NCBI RefSeq assembly: GCF_014646015.1
Contig: NZ_BMMQ01000001.1
Location: 372,001-436,000, forward strand
Length of the DNA stretch: 64,000 nt
Reading direction: 5' to 3'
Origin: Microbacterium nanhaiense
GTDB taxonomy: Bacteria; Actinomycetota; Actinomycetes; Actinomycetales; Microbacteriaceae
Positions within the stretch are counted from its first letter, which is position 1. Every line of letters starts with the position of its first letter. The notes beneath the pieces are model-generated. The model saw only the letters and a list, made by a program, of their open reading frames with translations. It made no database searches and was not told where the DNA came from. Both the position numbers and the translations under genes were made by a program. Below are positions 18,424 through 27,992 of this stretch, piece after piece.

Positions 18424-21400
18424 ATGACGGTCTCGATGCGAGTGATGAGCGCGGGCGACGGCTACAAGTACCTGCTCCGCACCGTTGCGGCCGGCGATGG
18501 GAAGCGGTCGCTCTCGACTCCGCTGACGCGCTACTACAGCGCTGAGGGCACCCCACCAGGCGTATGGCTCGGAGCGGGAGTGTCCTCGCTCGGTTCCGGG
18601 GAGATCGCGGCTGGCGACGAGGTCTCGGAATCGCAGCTTCAACTCCTCATCGGGATGGGCGTCGATCCTGTGAGTGGCAGCCCGTTGGGCCGTGCATATC
18701 CGACGTACCGCTCCTCGCAGGAGCGGACAGAGGCGCGGGTGTCGCAACTGGATGCGTCACTGGGGGTGCTCGAGCGCGCACAGGCGGTGGCTCAGATCGA
18801 GCAGGAGGAAGCGACTGTCAAACATCGGAAGGCAGTCGCGGGATACGACTTCACGTTCTCGATTCCGAAGGCCGCGAGTGTTCTGTGGGCAGTCGCTGAT
18901 GGAGGGACGCAGGCCCTGATCGCAGACGCGCATCATGCGGCTGTTGCGGAGATGGTTGCCTACATGGAGCGCGAGGTTGCAGCGACGCGCACCGGTACGA
19001 CCGCACTCGACGGCGCCGTTGCGCAGGCTGACGTCGCAGGCCTGATTGCAACTGCTTATGATCACTTCGACAGCCGTGCCGGCGATCCGCATCTCCACAC
19101 CCACGTGGTGATCTCGAACAAAGTCAAGACCTTGCTGGACGGACGGTGGCGATCCCTCGACGGACGACCGATGCATGCGGCGACCGTCGCTCTGTCGGAA
19201 CTCCACGAGGCAGTCTTCGCGGATCACCTCACAAGGCTGTTCGGCGTTGAGTGGGAAGCGCGCTCACGGGGGCGGGACCGAAATGATGCCTGGACCATTG
19301 CCGGCGTGCCCGCAGAACTGGAAAAGGAGTTCTCGACACGAGCCCGCGGGATCGACCAGGAGACCGACCGACTGGTGGCGGAATACGTCGAAACGCACGG
19401 GCGGCGGCCATCGCCAGCGACGGTGATGAAGTTGCGAGCACAAGCCACGCTGTCGACCCGACCGGACAAGGAGATCCACTCACTGACCGACCTCACGGCA
19501 TCCTGGCGAGCGCGAGCCGCAGAGATCCTCAAAAGCGACCCGACTGCCTGGGCATCGTCGGTGACTGGTAACGACGTTCCACTGGTCTTGCGTGCCGACG
19601 ACATTCCTCTCGACGTGATCGCGACACTCGGGCGGCACGTCGTCGAAGCCGTGGGGGAGAAGCGTGCGACCTGGAGACGATGGAACCTCACCGCCGAAGC
19701 CGCACGGCAGACGATGCCGTACAGATTCTCGACGACGCAGGACCGGGAGGTCGTCGTTGGCATGATCGTTGACGCGGCCGAATCCGAGTCGCTGCGGTTG
19801 ACTCCACAAGATCTCGCCGTGACGCCGGCGAATTTCCAACGGACGGACGGCTCGTCCGTGTTTCGTCCGCGCCACTCGACCGTGTCCTCCTCGGAGGCGC
19901 TACTCGCGGCCGAAGACCGACTGTTGGCGCATTCTCGCGATTTGAACGGGCCGGCTCTGGATGTGACCTCCGTCGAGCGAGCGATCCGGAAGCGCCTGCC
20001 AGGCAGTCAACGGCTCGGCGATGACCAGGCAGAAGCGCTCGTGAAGATCGCGGTGTCGGGCCGAGTCCTGGATGTCCTCGTTGGACCGGCCGGTGCCGGG
20101 AAAACCACTGCGCTCCGTGCTCTGCGCATCGCGTGGGAGACGCAGCACGGGCCGCATAGCGTCGTCGGGCTTGCCCCGTCGGCGGCAGCGGCGCAGGTGC
20201 TCGGCGACGACCTCGGCATCGGGACCGAGAACACCGCGCGATGGTGGACCAATCACGAACTCACCGGGGCCACCTTCTCACCACGGCAACTGGTCATTAT
20301 CGACGAGGCGTCGCTTGCCGGCACGCTCTCGCTCGATCGCATCACTGGGCTCGCGGGAAAGGCCGGTGCGAAGATCCTCCTTGTCGGCGACTACGGCCAG
20401 CTTCAAGCCGTCGACGCCGGAGGAGCTTTCGGGATGCTCGTCGATGACCGGGAAGCTGACCTTCCCGAGCTCACCGACGTACACCGGTTCTCCAACGACT
20501 GGGAGAAGCTCGCGTCTCTCGAACTCCGCCATGGCCGCACCGACGTCATTGATACCTACCTCGAGCACGGGCGGGTGTCTGACGGCGATGCCGAAGCAAT
20601 GCTCGAAGCGGCGTACGCTGCTTGGCGACACGACTCAGAAAGCGGGAAGCGGAGCGTGCTCATTGCGGAGACGCGCGATGACGTCGCTGCACTCAACAAC
20701 CGAGCACGCGCAGACCTCATCATGGATGGGGTCATCGAGCCGACGCACGAAGTCGCCCTGCACGATGGCTCCTACGCCGGAGAAGGCGACACTATCGTCA
20801 CCCGGCGCAACGATCGGAGACTCCGCACCGCCACCGGTCGCGGCTGGATCAAGAACGGCATCACCTGGAGCATCCGCAAGGTGAATGACGACGGCTCGCT
20901 CGTCATCCGTCATCCGAGCCGACGAATCGGCGGCAACATCGTCCTGCCAGCGCAATACGTTGCCGAGCACGTCGAACTCGGATACGCCGTCACGGCGCAC
21001 CGGGCGCAGGGGCTCACAGTCGACACCGCTCACGCCCTCGTCGAACCGACCTCCACGCGCGAGAACCTGTACGTCGCGATGACGCGCGGCAGAGAATCCA
21101 ACCGCGCCTACGTCGTCACCGACCGGCCCGACGAGCTTCACCGCATCCCGCACCCCGACGATGATGCCTACGCGAACGCGCGTGCCGTTCTCTACGGCGT
21201 GCTGCAGCACCTCGCTGCAGAACCCACCGCGCACGAGACAATCACCGTCGAGCAGGAGCACTGGGGGTCGATCGCACAGCTCGCCGCCGAATACGAGACG
21301 ATTGCGGCCGCAGCCCAACGCGATCGGTGGGCGAGCGTCATCCGTCACGCCCCGCTCAGCACGGAGCAGCAACAGCAGGTACTCGAATCCGACGCATTCG

Positions 21401-21990
21401 GAGCGCTCGCAGCCGAGCTTCGCGCCGCGGAAGCGAACCGGCATGACGTCGAGGCACTGGTGCCAAGGCTCGTCGCTGCCCGCGGCTTCGACGACGCGGA
21501 CGACATCGCGTCGGTCCTTCACTATCGGGTGGCTCGAGCGACGGCACGCCCCGCGAGCTCCGGCCATCGCTCTCGAAGCCCCCAGATGATCGTCGGCCTC
21601 ATCGCAGCAGCGTCCGGACCGATGGCAGCCGACATGCAGCAGGCGCTGACCGAGCGTCAGACACTCATCAACGCGCGCGCGGAGACGGTCCTCAACGATG
21701 CGATCAACGACGAGCGGCCGTGGACAGCAGCGCTGGGCACGATTCCCGGGACGCCTGGACCAGCAGAGCAATGGCACAGGGCAGCCTTGACAGTGGCAGC
21801 GTATCGGGACCGCTACGGCGTCATTTCGGACGATGCGCTTGGGCCGGACGCGGAAACAGAGACCCACAAGGCAGACCGTGCCCGGGCGCAGCGCGCGCTC
21901 GAACGAGCACGTACCGTCGCAGGCGCATCCCGCGGCATCGTTCAACAGGCGCCGCGTCGTCCGGCGCCGGTCGCGGGCATCGGCTTGTGA
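18424..21990 (+). CDS. traA: MobF relaxase-helicase TraA (TrwC-like)
   Basis: The 1188-residue protein has an N-terminal TrwC relaxase domain with the tyrosine pair in LTRYYSAEG (Tyr37, Tyr38) and the metal-binding three-histidine motif HLHTHVVI (His223, 225, 227). A RecD-like helicase with Walker A GPAGAGKTT at about 554-562, IIDEASLAG and GYAVTAHRAQG follows, ending with YVAMTRGRESN. It nicks oriT and unwinds the transferred strand. The start MTVSMRV is taken at 18424; ATG 18436 is also possible. oriT is expected nearby, perhaps in the 151 bases between this gene and the divergent HEPN gene, but I could not identify a nic site. Confidence 0.9.
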   Translation: MTVSMRVMSAGDGYKYLLRTVAAGDGKRSLSTPLTRYYSAEGTPPGVWLGAGVSSLGSGEIAAGDEVSESQLQLLIGMGVDPVSGSPLGRAYPTYRSSQERTEARVSQLDASLGVLERAQAVAQIEQEEATVKHRKAVAGYDFTFSIPKAASVLWAVADGGTQALIADAHHAAVAEMVAYMEREVAATRTGTTALDGAVAQADVAGLIATAYDHFDSRAGDPHLHTHVVISNKVKTLLDGRWRSLDGRPMHAATVALSELHEAVFADHLTRLFGVEWEARSRGRDRNDAWTIAGVPAELEKEFSTRARGIDQETDRLVAEYVETHGRRPSPATVMKLRAQATLSTRPDKEIHSLTDLTASWRARAAEILKSDPTAWASSVTGNDVPLVLRADDIPLDVIATLGRHVVEAVGEKRATWRRWNLTAEAARQTMPYRFSTTQDREVVVGMIVDAAESESLRLTPQDLAVTPANFQRTDGSSVFRPRHSTVSSSEALLAAEDRLLAHSRDLNGPALDVTSVERAIRKRLPGSQRLGDDQAEALVKIAVSGRVLDVLVGPAGAGKTTALRALRIAWETQHGPHSVVGLAPSAAAAQVLGDDLGIGTENTARWWTNHELTGATFSPRQLVIIDEASLAGTLSLDRITGLAGKAGAKILLVGDYGQLQAVDAGGAFGMLVDDREADLPELTDVHRFSNDWEKLASLELRHGRTDVIDTYLEHGRVSDGDAEAMLEAAYAAWRHDSESGKRSVLIAETRDDVAALNNRARADLIMDGVIEPTHEVALHDGSYAGEGDTIVTRRNDRRLRTATGRGWIKNGITWSIRKVNDDGSLVIRHPSRRIGGNIVLPAQYVAEHVELGYAVTAHRAQGLTVDTAHALVEPTSTRENLYVAMTRGRESNRAYVVTDRPDELHRIPHPDDDAYANARAVLYGVLQHLAAEPTAHETITVEQEHWGSIAQLAAEYETIAAAAQRDRWASVIRHAPLSTEQQQQVLESDAFGALAAELRAAEANRHDVEALVPRLVAARGFDDADDIASVLHYRVARATARPASSGHRSRSPQMIVGLIAAASGPMAADMQQALTERQTLINARAETVLNDAINDERPWTAALGTIPGTPGPAEQWHRAALTVAAYRDRYGVISDDALGPDAETETHKADRARAQRALERARTVAGASRGIVQQAPRRPAPVAGIGL

Positions 21991-22023
21991 TCATGATGGC
22001 GCCAGGAGCGCAATGAACCTGGA

Positions 22024-22758
22024 TCAGAACATGCGGCGCGGGGCCTGGTCAGGGCTCGCTCTGAAGACGGACCGCGTCGGCAACGGGGCCGCCCGATCTG
22101 CTTGCAGGAGTCGAACGTCTCGACCGCTTGTGACGAGCTGAGCCGTGCCAGTTCTGATCAGTTGGTGGGCGCCGCTGCTGGCGGAGTTGGTGACCGGCCC
22201 GGGGACGGCGCCGATTCCTCGACCGAGCGTTTCTGCCTCGGCCGCGGTGCGGAGCGCCATCGAGCGTGCGCCCGCCTCGACGACGATCGTCGTATCCGAG
22301 AGTGCGGCGAGCAGCCTGGATCGAGCGATGAAACGGGCGCGTGTGGGGACAGAGTCCGGCGGCAGCTCGCTGATGACAGCTCCGGTCGAAGCGATATCTG
22401 CGAAGAGATCGGCGTGGCCGGTGGGGTAGCGGCGGTCGATACCATTCGCGATGATGGCGATCGAAGGCTTGCCTTCTGCGAGAGCCGAACGGTGCGCGGC
22501 CGCTTCGATGCCGTAGCTCCCGCCCGCGACGATTACGGTGCCAGTCTCCGCTAGTTCGCGCGCGATGTCGGAAGACACATGCTCGCCGTATGTCGTCGCC
22601 GCGCGCGCCCCGGTGATTGTCGTTTCCCCGCGGTATTGCATCAGATGCGAGATCCGAACGGGCGTCTGCGTCAGAAAGGCTATCGGTCGTTTCGATAGCC
22701 CCGCGATTTTCCGCGCGACGAGGTCTGACGGGCTGATAGATTCGCATCTAATGCACGA
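22024..22758 (-). pseudogene. dprA: DprA-like protein, 5'-truncated at mobile element
   Basis: The frame holds the DprA/Smf Rossmann core: TITGARAATTYG, VAGGSYGIEAAAHRSAL, GIDRRYPTGH, SELPP, RARFIARSRLLAALSDT and GAVPGPV. DprA-type similarity begins upstream of the first ATG (22641), with KRPIAFLTQ, and stays open to 22758. The frame ends at a TAA (22761-22759) that directly touches the inverted repeat at 22762. The gene therefore lost its N-terminal region and start, most simply through insertion of the neighbouring element. A shorter product from 22641 (205 residues) is possible. It is convergent with traA. Confidence 0.75.
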
Positions 22759-22761
22759 TTA

Positions 22762-22770
22762 GCGCGTTAT
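22762..22770 (+). repeat. Left terminal inverted repeat of the mer element
   Basis: GCGCGTTAT matches the reverse complement of 31513-31521. Inside it the sequence continues as GTGGATGGATTGGGTGGTTG, with repeated TGG steps that could be recombinase-binding sites. The recombinase gene starts 20 bases further in. Confidence 0.5.
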
Positions 22771-22790
22771 GTGGATGGATTGGGTGGTTG

Positions 22791-23909
22791 ATGGGACGAG
22801 TTCCACACGGTGCGTCGTCGCTGTATCTTGCGGGCGGGGTGTCGTTCCTCAACGCTCATGAGGCCGTGTTTGAGGCGATGATCGAGGGCTGGCGGATGCA
22901 GCAGATCGGTGGCCGACATCTCAAGGAGGATTCGGTGTCGCGCGCTTTGGGCGTGGTCCGGAGGTTCGAGTCGTACGCGGGCAAGAAGCCGTGGGAGTGG
23001 TCCGCGGGCGACTTTGACGAGTGGATGGCGCTGCTGGTGTCGCAACGGAAGGTCGAAGCGTCGACGATCCGGTCGTACCAGGGGGCGGTGCGCGCGTTCT
23101 GCGATTACATCTGCTCGCCGCACTACGGCTGGGTTGACGAGTGCATGGAGCGTTTCGGGACGCACCCGGTTCAGGTCTGCCATGAATGGAACACGCTCGC
23201 GCACCTGCAGGATTACGAGGGCAAGCCGGGGCGACGCCCGTTGACGCGGTCGGAGCTGCAGCGCTTGCTGGATCATGCTGACGCCGAGGTGACGCGGTTG
23301 CTGGACGAGCGCCGCAAGGGTGCTCTGCCTGCGTTCCGGGACGCGACGCTGTTCAAGGTCGTCTACGCATGGGGGATGCGGGCGAGCGAGGCGGTTGGGC
23401 TTGATGTGACCGACTTCTACAGGAATTCGAAGGCTCCACAGTTCGGGGAGTTCGGTGTGATGCAGATCCGGCACGGGAAGTCGTCGCGGGGCGGGCCGCC
23501 GAAACGGCGGGCGGTCGTGTCGTTGTTCGGCTGGGCGGTTGAGGCTCTTCAGGAGTATGTCGAGCAGGTGCGTCCGTTGATGGTCCGGGACGGGTCGCCG
23601 GCGCTCTGGGTCTCGGAACGCGGGACGAGGCTGCGCACGCGGGAGCTGGCGTCGAGGTTCGCCGTCTACCGGACGGCGCTGGGGCTGGATGAGGTGTTGA
23701 CGCCGCACGCGCTGCGTCATTCCTACGTGACCCACCTGATCGAGTCCGGGGTCGATCCCGCGTTCGTGCAACGTCAGGTCGGGCACCTGCACCAGTCGAC
23801 GACGGCGATCTATACGGGCGTGAGCGCGGACTACATGAACACGATGATGAGTCAGGCGATCGAGAAGACGCGGCACAGGCCGCGCGATGAGGAAGAGAGC
23901 GGGCGATGA
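22791..23909 (+). CDS. Tyrosine recombinase, first gene of three-gene recombination module
   Basis: The 372-residue protein has a core-binding domain (about residues 15-115) and a phage-integrase catalytic domain. The active-site set is present: Arg in YAWGMRASEAVGL, HALRHSYVTHL (H-x-x-R), VGHLHQSTT (His) and the nucleophile in TAIYTG. An in-frame TTG just before the ATG is an alternative start. The next gene overlaps by 4 bases. It should move the element by strand exchange; the extra N-terminal region before the core-binding domain differs from XerC/D. Confidence 0.9.
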   Translation: MGRVPHGASSLYLAGGVSFLNAHEAVFEAMIEGWRMQQIGGRHLKEDSVSRALGVVRRFESYAGKKPWEWSAGDFDEWMALLVSQRKVEASTIRSYQGAVRAFCDYICSPHYGWVDECMERFGTHPVQVCHEWNTLAHLQDYEGKPGRRPLTRSELQRLLDHADAEVTRLLDERRKGALPAFRDATLFKVVYAWGMRASEAVGLDVTDFYRNSKAPQFGEFGVMQIRHGKSSRGGPPKRRAVVSLFGWAVEALQEYVEQVRPLMVRDGSPALWVSERGTRLRTRELASRFAVYRTALGLDEVLTPHALRHSYVTHLIESGVDPAFVQRQVGHLHQSTTAIYTGVSADYMNTMMSQAIEKTRHRPRDEEESGR

Positions 23910-24262
23910 GACTGATCGGGTTTGAGTGGCGGCTTCGGGAGGTGATGGCGGCGGCGGGAATGTTCTCCACGACGAAGCTGGTCCCGCTGCTGGAAGAGCG
24001 GGGCGTCTACTTGTCGACGAGCCAGGTATATCGGCTCGCCGCGGAGAAGCCGGAGCGGATGAACATGCAGGCGCTGGTCGCGCTGCTGGACATCTTCGAT
24101 TGCACGTTCGAGGAGCTCGCGCCGCGGGTGGTCCTCGGCAGCGCGGTCGCAGCGACCGGGACGACCGATCCTGGGCCGGAGCGGGGCGATTCGGCGACGA
24201 ACCGACTCCGGGAGTCGGGCCTGAAGCCGCGTAGGGCGCAGATTCTCCCGCCGGATGCTTGA
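23906..24262 (+). CDS. XRE family (Cro/C1) HTH regulator of the recombination module
   Basis: The 118-residue protein has an N-terminal Cro/C1-type helix-turn-helix domain: WRLREVMAAAGMFSTTKLVP, then YLSTSQVYRLAAEKPERMN and LVALLDIFDCTFEEL. A short disordered, basic tail follows. It overlaps the recombinase stop by 4 bases and the next gene by 8. It may regulate the module or act as a recombination directionality partner. Confidence 0.85.
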   Translation: MRLIGFEWRLREVMAAAGMFSTTKLVPLLEERGVYLSTSQVYRLAAEKPERMNMQALVALLDIFDCTFEELAPRVVLGSAVAATGTTDPGPERGDSATNRLRESGLKPRRAQILPPDA

Positions 24263-26843
24263 CCCGGTCTTCGCCGCGCTGACCACGCAGATCGCCGCCG
24301 TCGAGCAGGCTCTTCCGCGTGAGCGGATCGCCGAGATCGTGAACGGCTCGTTCCGGCAGCTGCCGGTTGCCCGCCGGACGCTCGACCTGGTCACGCAGGC
24401 ACCCGGGCTGCTCACCGCGGCGGATCCGCAGACCACGCCGGCTCTGGCAAGTCTGTTGCTTCGCCTCCACGAGGCTGGAGCGCGGACTGTCCGACCGCCG
24501 CGTTGCGCACACTGCGGCGGGCTGCGGAAGCTGCTGCAGCGCACGCCGACCGGGCGGATCTGCGCTCCATGCGGTCGCCGTCTCGCTTCCAGGAGCGGAC
24601 TCTGTGATCGTTGCGGGCACACCCGCCGCGTGCAGACAGGGCCCGGTGAGAGCGCGTACTGCAAACGATGCTGGGTCGACATGAAACCCGAAGCGGCCGA
24701 GCGCATCGTCGAGCAAGTCCGCCGCCATCGCCGTGTCGCGACCGCGACCATCCTTCGAGCGGTGGAGCAGATGGCGGCGGACGGGAGGGACCGCCGAGTG
24801 CGGCTGATGCTCGAGCTGCAGGCCCACGGCGCGGAGTGGTTCTCCGACCCGGCCGCGGGCTCTGTGCTGTTCGGCACGTTCTACGACCTTCTCCACGCGG
24901 ACGGCGCGCGTCTGCCCGAACGACGCTGCGGAGGCTGCGGCACCACGCGCACGCTCACCGAACGCGTCGAGGGACGAGTGAGCTGCCGACGCTGCTACCG
25001 GATCGCGCACCATGCCCCCTGCGATGGCTGCGACGACGTCACCAACCTGGAGCGGGTGCTCTCCGACGGGCGGCGACTCTGCCAACGCTGCACGAACAAG
25101 CTCCCCGACGAGAACGCCGTCTGCGTGAGCTGCGGCAACCATCGACTGATCGCCTACCGCAGCCCGGAGGGCCCGCTGTGTTCAACGTGTCGGAGCTCCT
25201 CCCGGCTGGACACCTGCACGGACTGCGGGGAGCTTGCGCCCTGTTTGTTCCACGGCAGCGAGAAAGCGATCTGCAAACCCTGCTCCGACAAGGCCAGCGT
25301 CGACACCTGCACGATCTGCGGGAACGAGCGGCAATGCCGCTGGCCGGGAACCGCGCGCGCCGCCTGCGAGCAGTGCTCCAACCCTCGCCAGCCCTGCGTG
25401 AGCTGCGGGGAGGTCCGGCTGCGCCACAAGCGCACCGAAGACGGCTCCGGCTATCTCTGCTGGGCCTGCGTTCCGCCGATCATCGAGACCTGCACAAGCT
25501 GCGGAGACGCTCGGATAGTGAACGGCCGGATCGAGGGCCGGCCGTTCTGCCCGCTCTGCTATCCCCGCCAACCGGAGTCGTTCCGCCCCTGCACCAGCTG
25601 CGGGACCATCACACGGCTGATCGCGAAGCTCTGCCCCCGTTGCCGAGCCGATCAGATGATCCGGGAGATGGTGCCCGACGAGCTCGCCGCCTCCGATGCA
25701 CGCATCGCGCATCTGCGAGAGCGGTGGTTCCAGGGTGCTCCGTCGAAGATCGTCTACGCCTTCGAACGCGGCACCGTCGCCTGCACGCTGATCACCCGAG
25801 TGCTCACCGCCCCATCCCTGCGCACTCACGCCTACCTCGACCAGGCCGGCTCGGAGTATCAGACCCGAGCGGTTCGGTCCGTGCTCATCGACCACGGGCT
25901 GCTCCCACCGCGGGACGAGCTGCTCGCCCGGTTCGAGCTCTGGCTCGACAGCGCACTTGCCGAGATCCCCGACCCGGGTGAACAGCGCACCGTCACCCAA
26001 TACGCGCGATGGCGACACCTGCGCGCACTGCGCCGCAACACGATGCCGTCCCGATCAGGCCAGCTGTCCTGGCGGCGGCTCGAGATCGCGGGGATCATCG
26101 AACTGCTGGAATGGATCCATACCCGCGGAGGTTCTCTCGTGTCCCTCACCCAGGCGGATGTCGATGAATGGCTCACCGGCGGCCGACGCCCGTTCCTGCA
26201 CCACTTCCTGACCTGGACCGCACGGGCCGGCGCATCCCGACCGCTCACCGCTCCACGCCCGCCATCAGGAGCCTTGAGCCCGCAAGCCATGAGCGACGAG
26301 GAACGCTGGCGGCTGCTCGCCGATGTCACCTCCGACCCGTCCATCAACCCGCACACGAAGCTCGCCGCGGGGCTGATGCTCATGTTCGGCGTCCGGGCGG
26401 CGAAGATCGTCCAGTTGCGCGCGGAAGACGTCACCGTCACGGACCAGGCCGTGGTCGTCCGCCTCGGCCAGGAACCTCTCGTGCTCCCCGCCGAGCTCGC
26501 GCCGGCGGCCGCGGGAGCCGCCAGCAACCGCACCGCGCCTCGCATGTTCGTGGAGAGCATCGAACAGGAGTGGGTCTATCCCGGAACCCGGGCCGGGCAT
26601 CACATGGCCCCCGACACGCTGAATACCCGGCTCCGCGCTGCCGGCATCCCGCCGCGACTTGCCCGCACCGGCGCGCTGATAGCGCTCGCGCAGGAACTCC
26701 CACCCGTCGTTCTCAGCCGGCTGACTGGCCTGGACATCTCCTCCGCGATCGCCTGGTCCAACGCGATCGGCGCGAACAGCACCGCCTACGCCGCCGCGGT
26801 CGTCGAGCGCGTCGGCATGCCCCTCCCAGTCGTCCTGCACTGA
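24255..26843 (+). CDS. Zinc-ribbon-array protein fused to degenerate tyrosine-recombinase domain
   Basis: The 862-residue protein has a helical N-terminus, then 20 CxxC motifs between residues 84 and about 463, from CAHC to CPRC. They can be paired as ten zinc ribbons. A core-binding-like helical region follows (about 500-690). The C-terminal domain has the recombinase fold signature GLMLMFGVRAAKIVQL but lacks the family's HxxR...H...Y set; RLARTGALIALAQELP stands where the HxxR helix would be. It is probably a DNA-binding accessory subunit rather than a strand-exchange enzyme. Similar trios (recombinase, XRE, large Cys-rich protein) recur in actinobacteria, as I recall, but are little studied. 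Confidence 0.75.
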   Translation: MLDPVFAALTTQIAAVEQALPRERIAEIVNGSFRQLPVARRTLDLVTQAPGLLTAADPQTTPALASLLLRLHEAGARTVRPPRCAHCGGLRKLLQRTPTGRICAPCGRRLASRSGLCDRCGHTRRVQTGPGESAYCKRCWVDMKPEAAERIVEQVRRHRRVATATILRAVEQMAADGRDRRVRLMLELQAHGAEWFSDPAAGSVLFGTFYDLLHADGARLPERRCGGCGTTRTLTERVEGRVSCRRCYRIAHHAPCDGCDDVTNLERVLSDGRRLCQRCTNKLPDENAVCVSCGNHRLIAYRSPEGPLCSTCRSSSRLDTCTDCGELAPCLFHGSEKAICKPCSDKASVDTCTICGNERQCRWPGTARAACEQCSNPRQPCVSCGEVRLRHKRTEDGSGYLCWACVPPIIETCTSCGDARIVNGRIEGRPFCPLCYPRQPESFRPCTSCGTITRLIAKLCPRCRADQMIREMVPDELAASDARIAHLRERWFQGAPSKIVYAFERGTVACTLITRVLTAPSLRTHAYLDQAGSEYQTRAVRSVLIDHGLLPPRDELLARFELWLDSALAEIPDPGEQRTVTQYARWRHLRALRRNTMPSRSGQLSWRRLEIAGIIELLEWIHTRGGSLVSLTQADVDEWLTGGRRPFLHHFLTWTARAGASRPLTAPRPPSGALSPQAMSDEERWRLLADVTSDPSINPHTKLAAGLMLMFGVRAAKIVQLRAEDVTVTDQAVVVRLGQEPLVLPAELAPAAAGAASNRTAPRMFVESIEQEWVYPGTRAGHHMAPDTLNTRLRAAGIPPRLARTGALIALAQELPPVVLSRLTGLDISSAIAWSNAIGANSTAYAAAVVERVGMPLPVVLH

Positions 26844-27068
26844 AATCTGACGATGACGTTTCCAGGGATGTCACGTCGTGAGAATCGGGCGGCACCGATT
26901 CTGCTCGGCGGTCAACTCGTCCTGATCGTGGCCGCGCTCTCCTTCGACATAGGCCACGAACAACACCCACGCCGTGTCCGATGATCGGCGTCGGGTGGGA
27001 GGGCGTCTGGTGTCCGAGTTCGTCGTTCCGGTCAACCACGTCGTATGACCTTGACGTGCAGGAGCCGC

Positions 27069-27989
27069 TCAATGCCGCTCGGTCGGCACGCTCGGCCGGT
27101 CCCCGGGAGAGTGCGTCGACTGAGGGTCGCAGCAGTCCTCCTCGGTCCTCCGTCCGGAGTTCCGACGGCGTTGATGAAGGAATCCGCTTAGTAGCACGAT
27201 GAGCACCACGGTGGTAGACAGGCCGGCGATGACGCCGGTGTTGCTTTGGAGCCAGTTCGATATCGTCGCCGAGACAGCGGCGACGTCGGTGCGCCCTGCG
27301 GAAGGGGCATCGCCGACGACAACTGGAAACCAGTACCAAGCCAGGTAGACGCCGGTGAGGATCAGGACGGCGGCGGTGACCTTGGGAACGAATCGTGTCA
27401 GTGCGGCGATCCGCCTGGACAGCACAGAACCGGCTACGGCGGCGACCACGGCGACAAGCAGCAGGACGGTGGCGGAGCCGGCGGCATAGATGGCGAAGAC
27501 GAGGAGCAGCCCGACGAAACTGGCTGTCGCCTGGGCCTGGGCGATGACCGCGAGGAGTACGCCGAAGGTGCACGACAGCGAGGCCGCGGCGTAGCCGACG
27601 CCGAAGACGACCATGCGCACGGCGCTGGGCAGCCGTTCGATTGCGCGGCCGGGTATGCCGGGAAGCCGGAGGGACATAGAGCGTCCGGCTAGCATCGCCC
27701 CGCCGAGCAGCACCAACAGGATCCCGACGGCGAGGCCGAGGGCTGGGGCGGCCTGGATCAGGCCCCGTGCGCCGGCGCTTACCGCGACGCCAGCCAAGGC
27801 GAGCGTGCCCGCAAACCCGATCGTCAGCGCGAGGCCAGCCCGTAGGGCGCGCAGCAGGCGCACCGGGGCTGAGGAAGAGGCGGCGTCGCCCAGCGCATGG
27901 GTGATCCAGGCCGGGAGCAGCGCGAAGCCGCAGGGATTGACGGGGGCGATCATCCCGGCGGCGAAGGCAAGGGCGAGGAGTCCGCCCAT
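27069..27989 (-). CDS. CcdA/DsbD-like membrane protein of mer operon
   Basis: The 306-residue protein has about seven membrane helices. The conserved redox cysteines are in NPCGFALLP near the N-terminus and SLSCTFGVLLA about 120 residues later, the CcdA pattern for moving electrons across the membrane. A basic cytosolic tail ends in EEDCCDPQ, a vicinal cysteine pair not part of CcdA. It is the last gene of the mer operon, 3 bases after the redoxin. It is likely to supply reductant to the redoxin outside, or to take part in Hg(II) uptake. Confidence 0.8.
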   Translation of the reverse strand: MGGLLALAFAAGMIAPVNPCGFALLPAWITHALGDAASSSAPVRLLRALRAGLALTIGFAGTLALAGVAVSAGARGLIQAAPALGLAVGILLVLLGGAMLAGRSMSLRLPGIPGRAIERLPSAVRMVVFGVGYAAASLSCTFGVLLAVIAQAQATASFVGLLLVFAIYAAGSATVLLLVAVVAAVAGSVLSRRIAALTRFVPKVTAAVLILTGVYLAWYWFPVVVGDAPSAGRTDVAAVSATISNWLQSNTGVIAGLSTTVVLIVLLSGFLHQRRRNSGRRTEEDCCDPQSTHSPGDRPSVPTERH

Positions 27990-27992
27990 CGC

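Noticed and set aside
22767..25142. 791-codon minus-strand frame opposite the recombinase trio
   Set aside because: Arg/Pro-rich without motifs; it overlaps three well-supported plus-strand genes.
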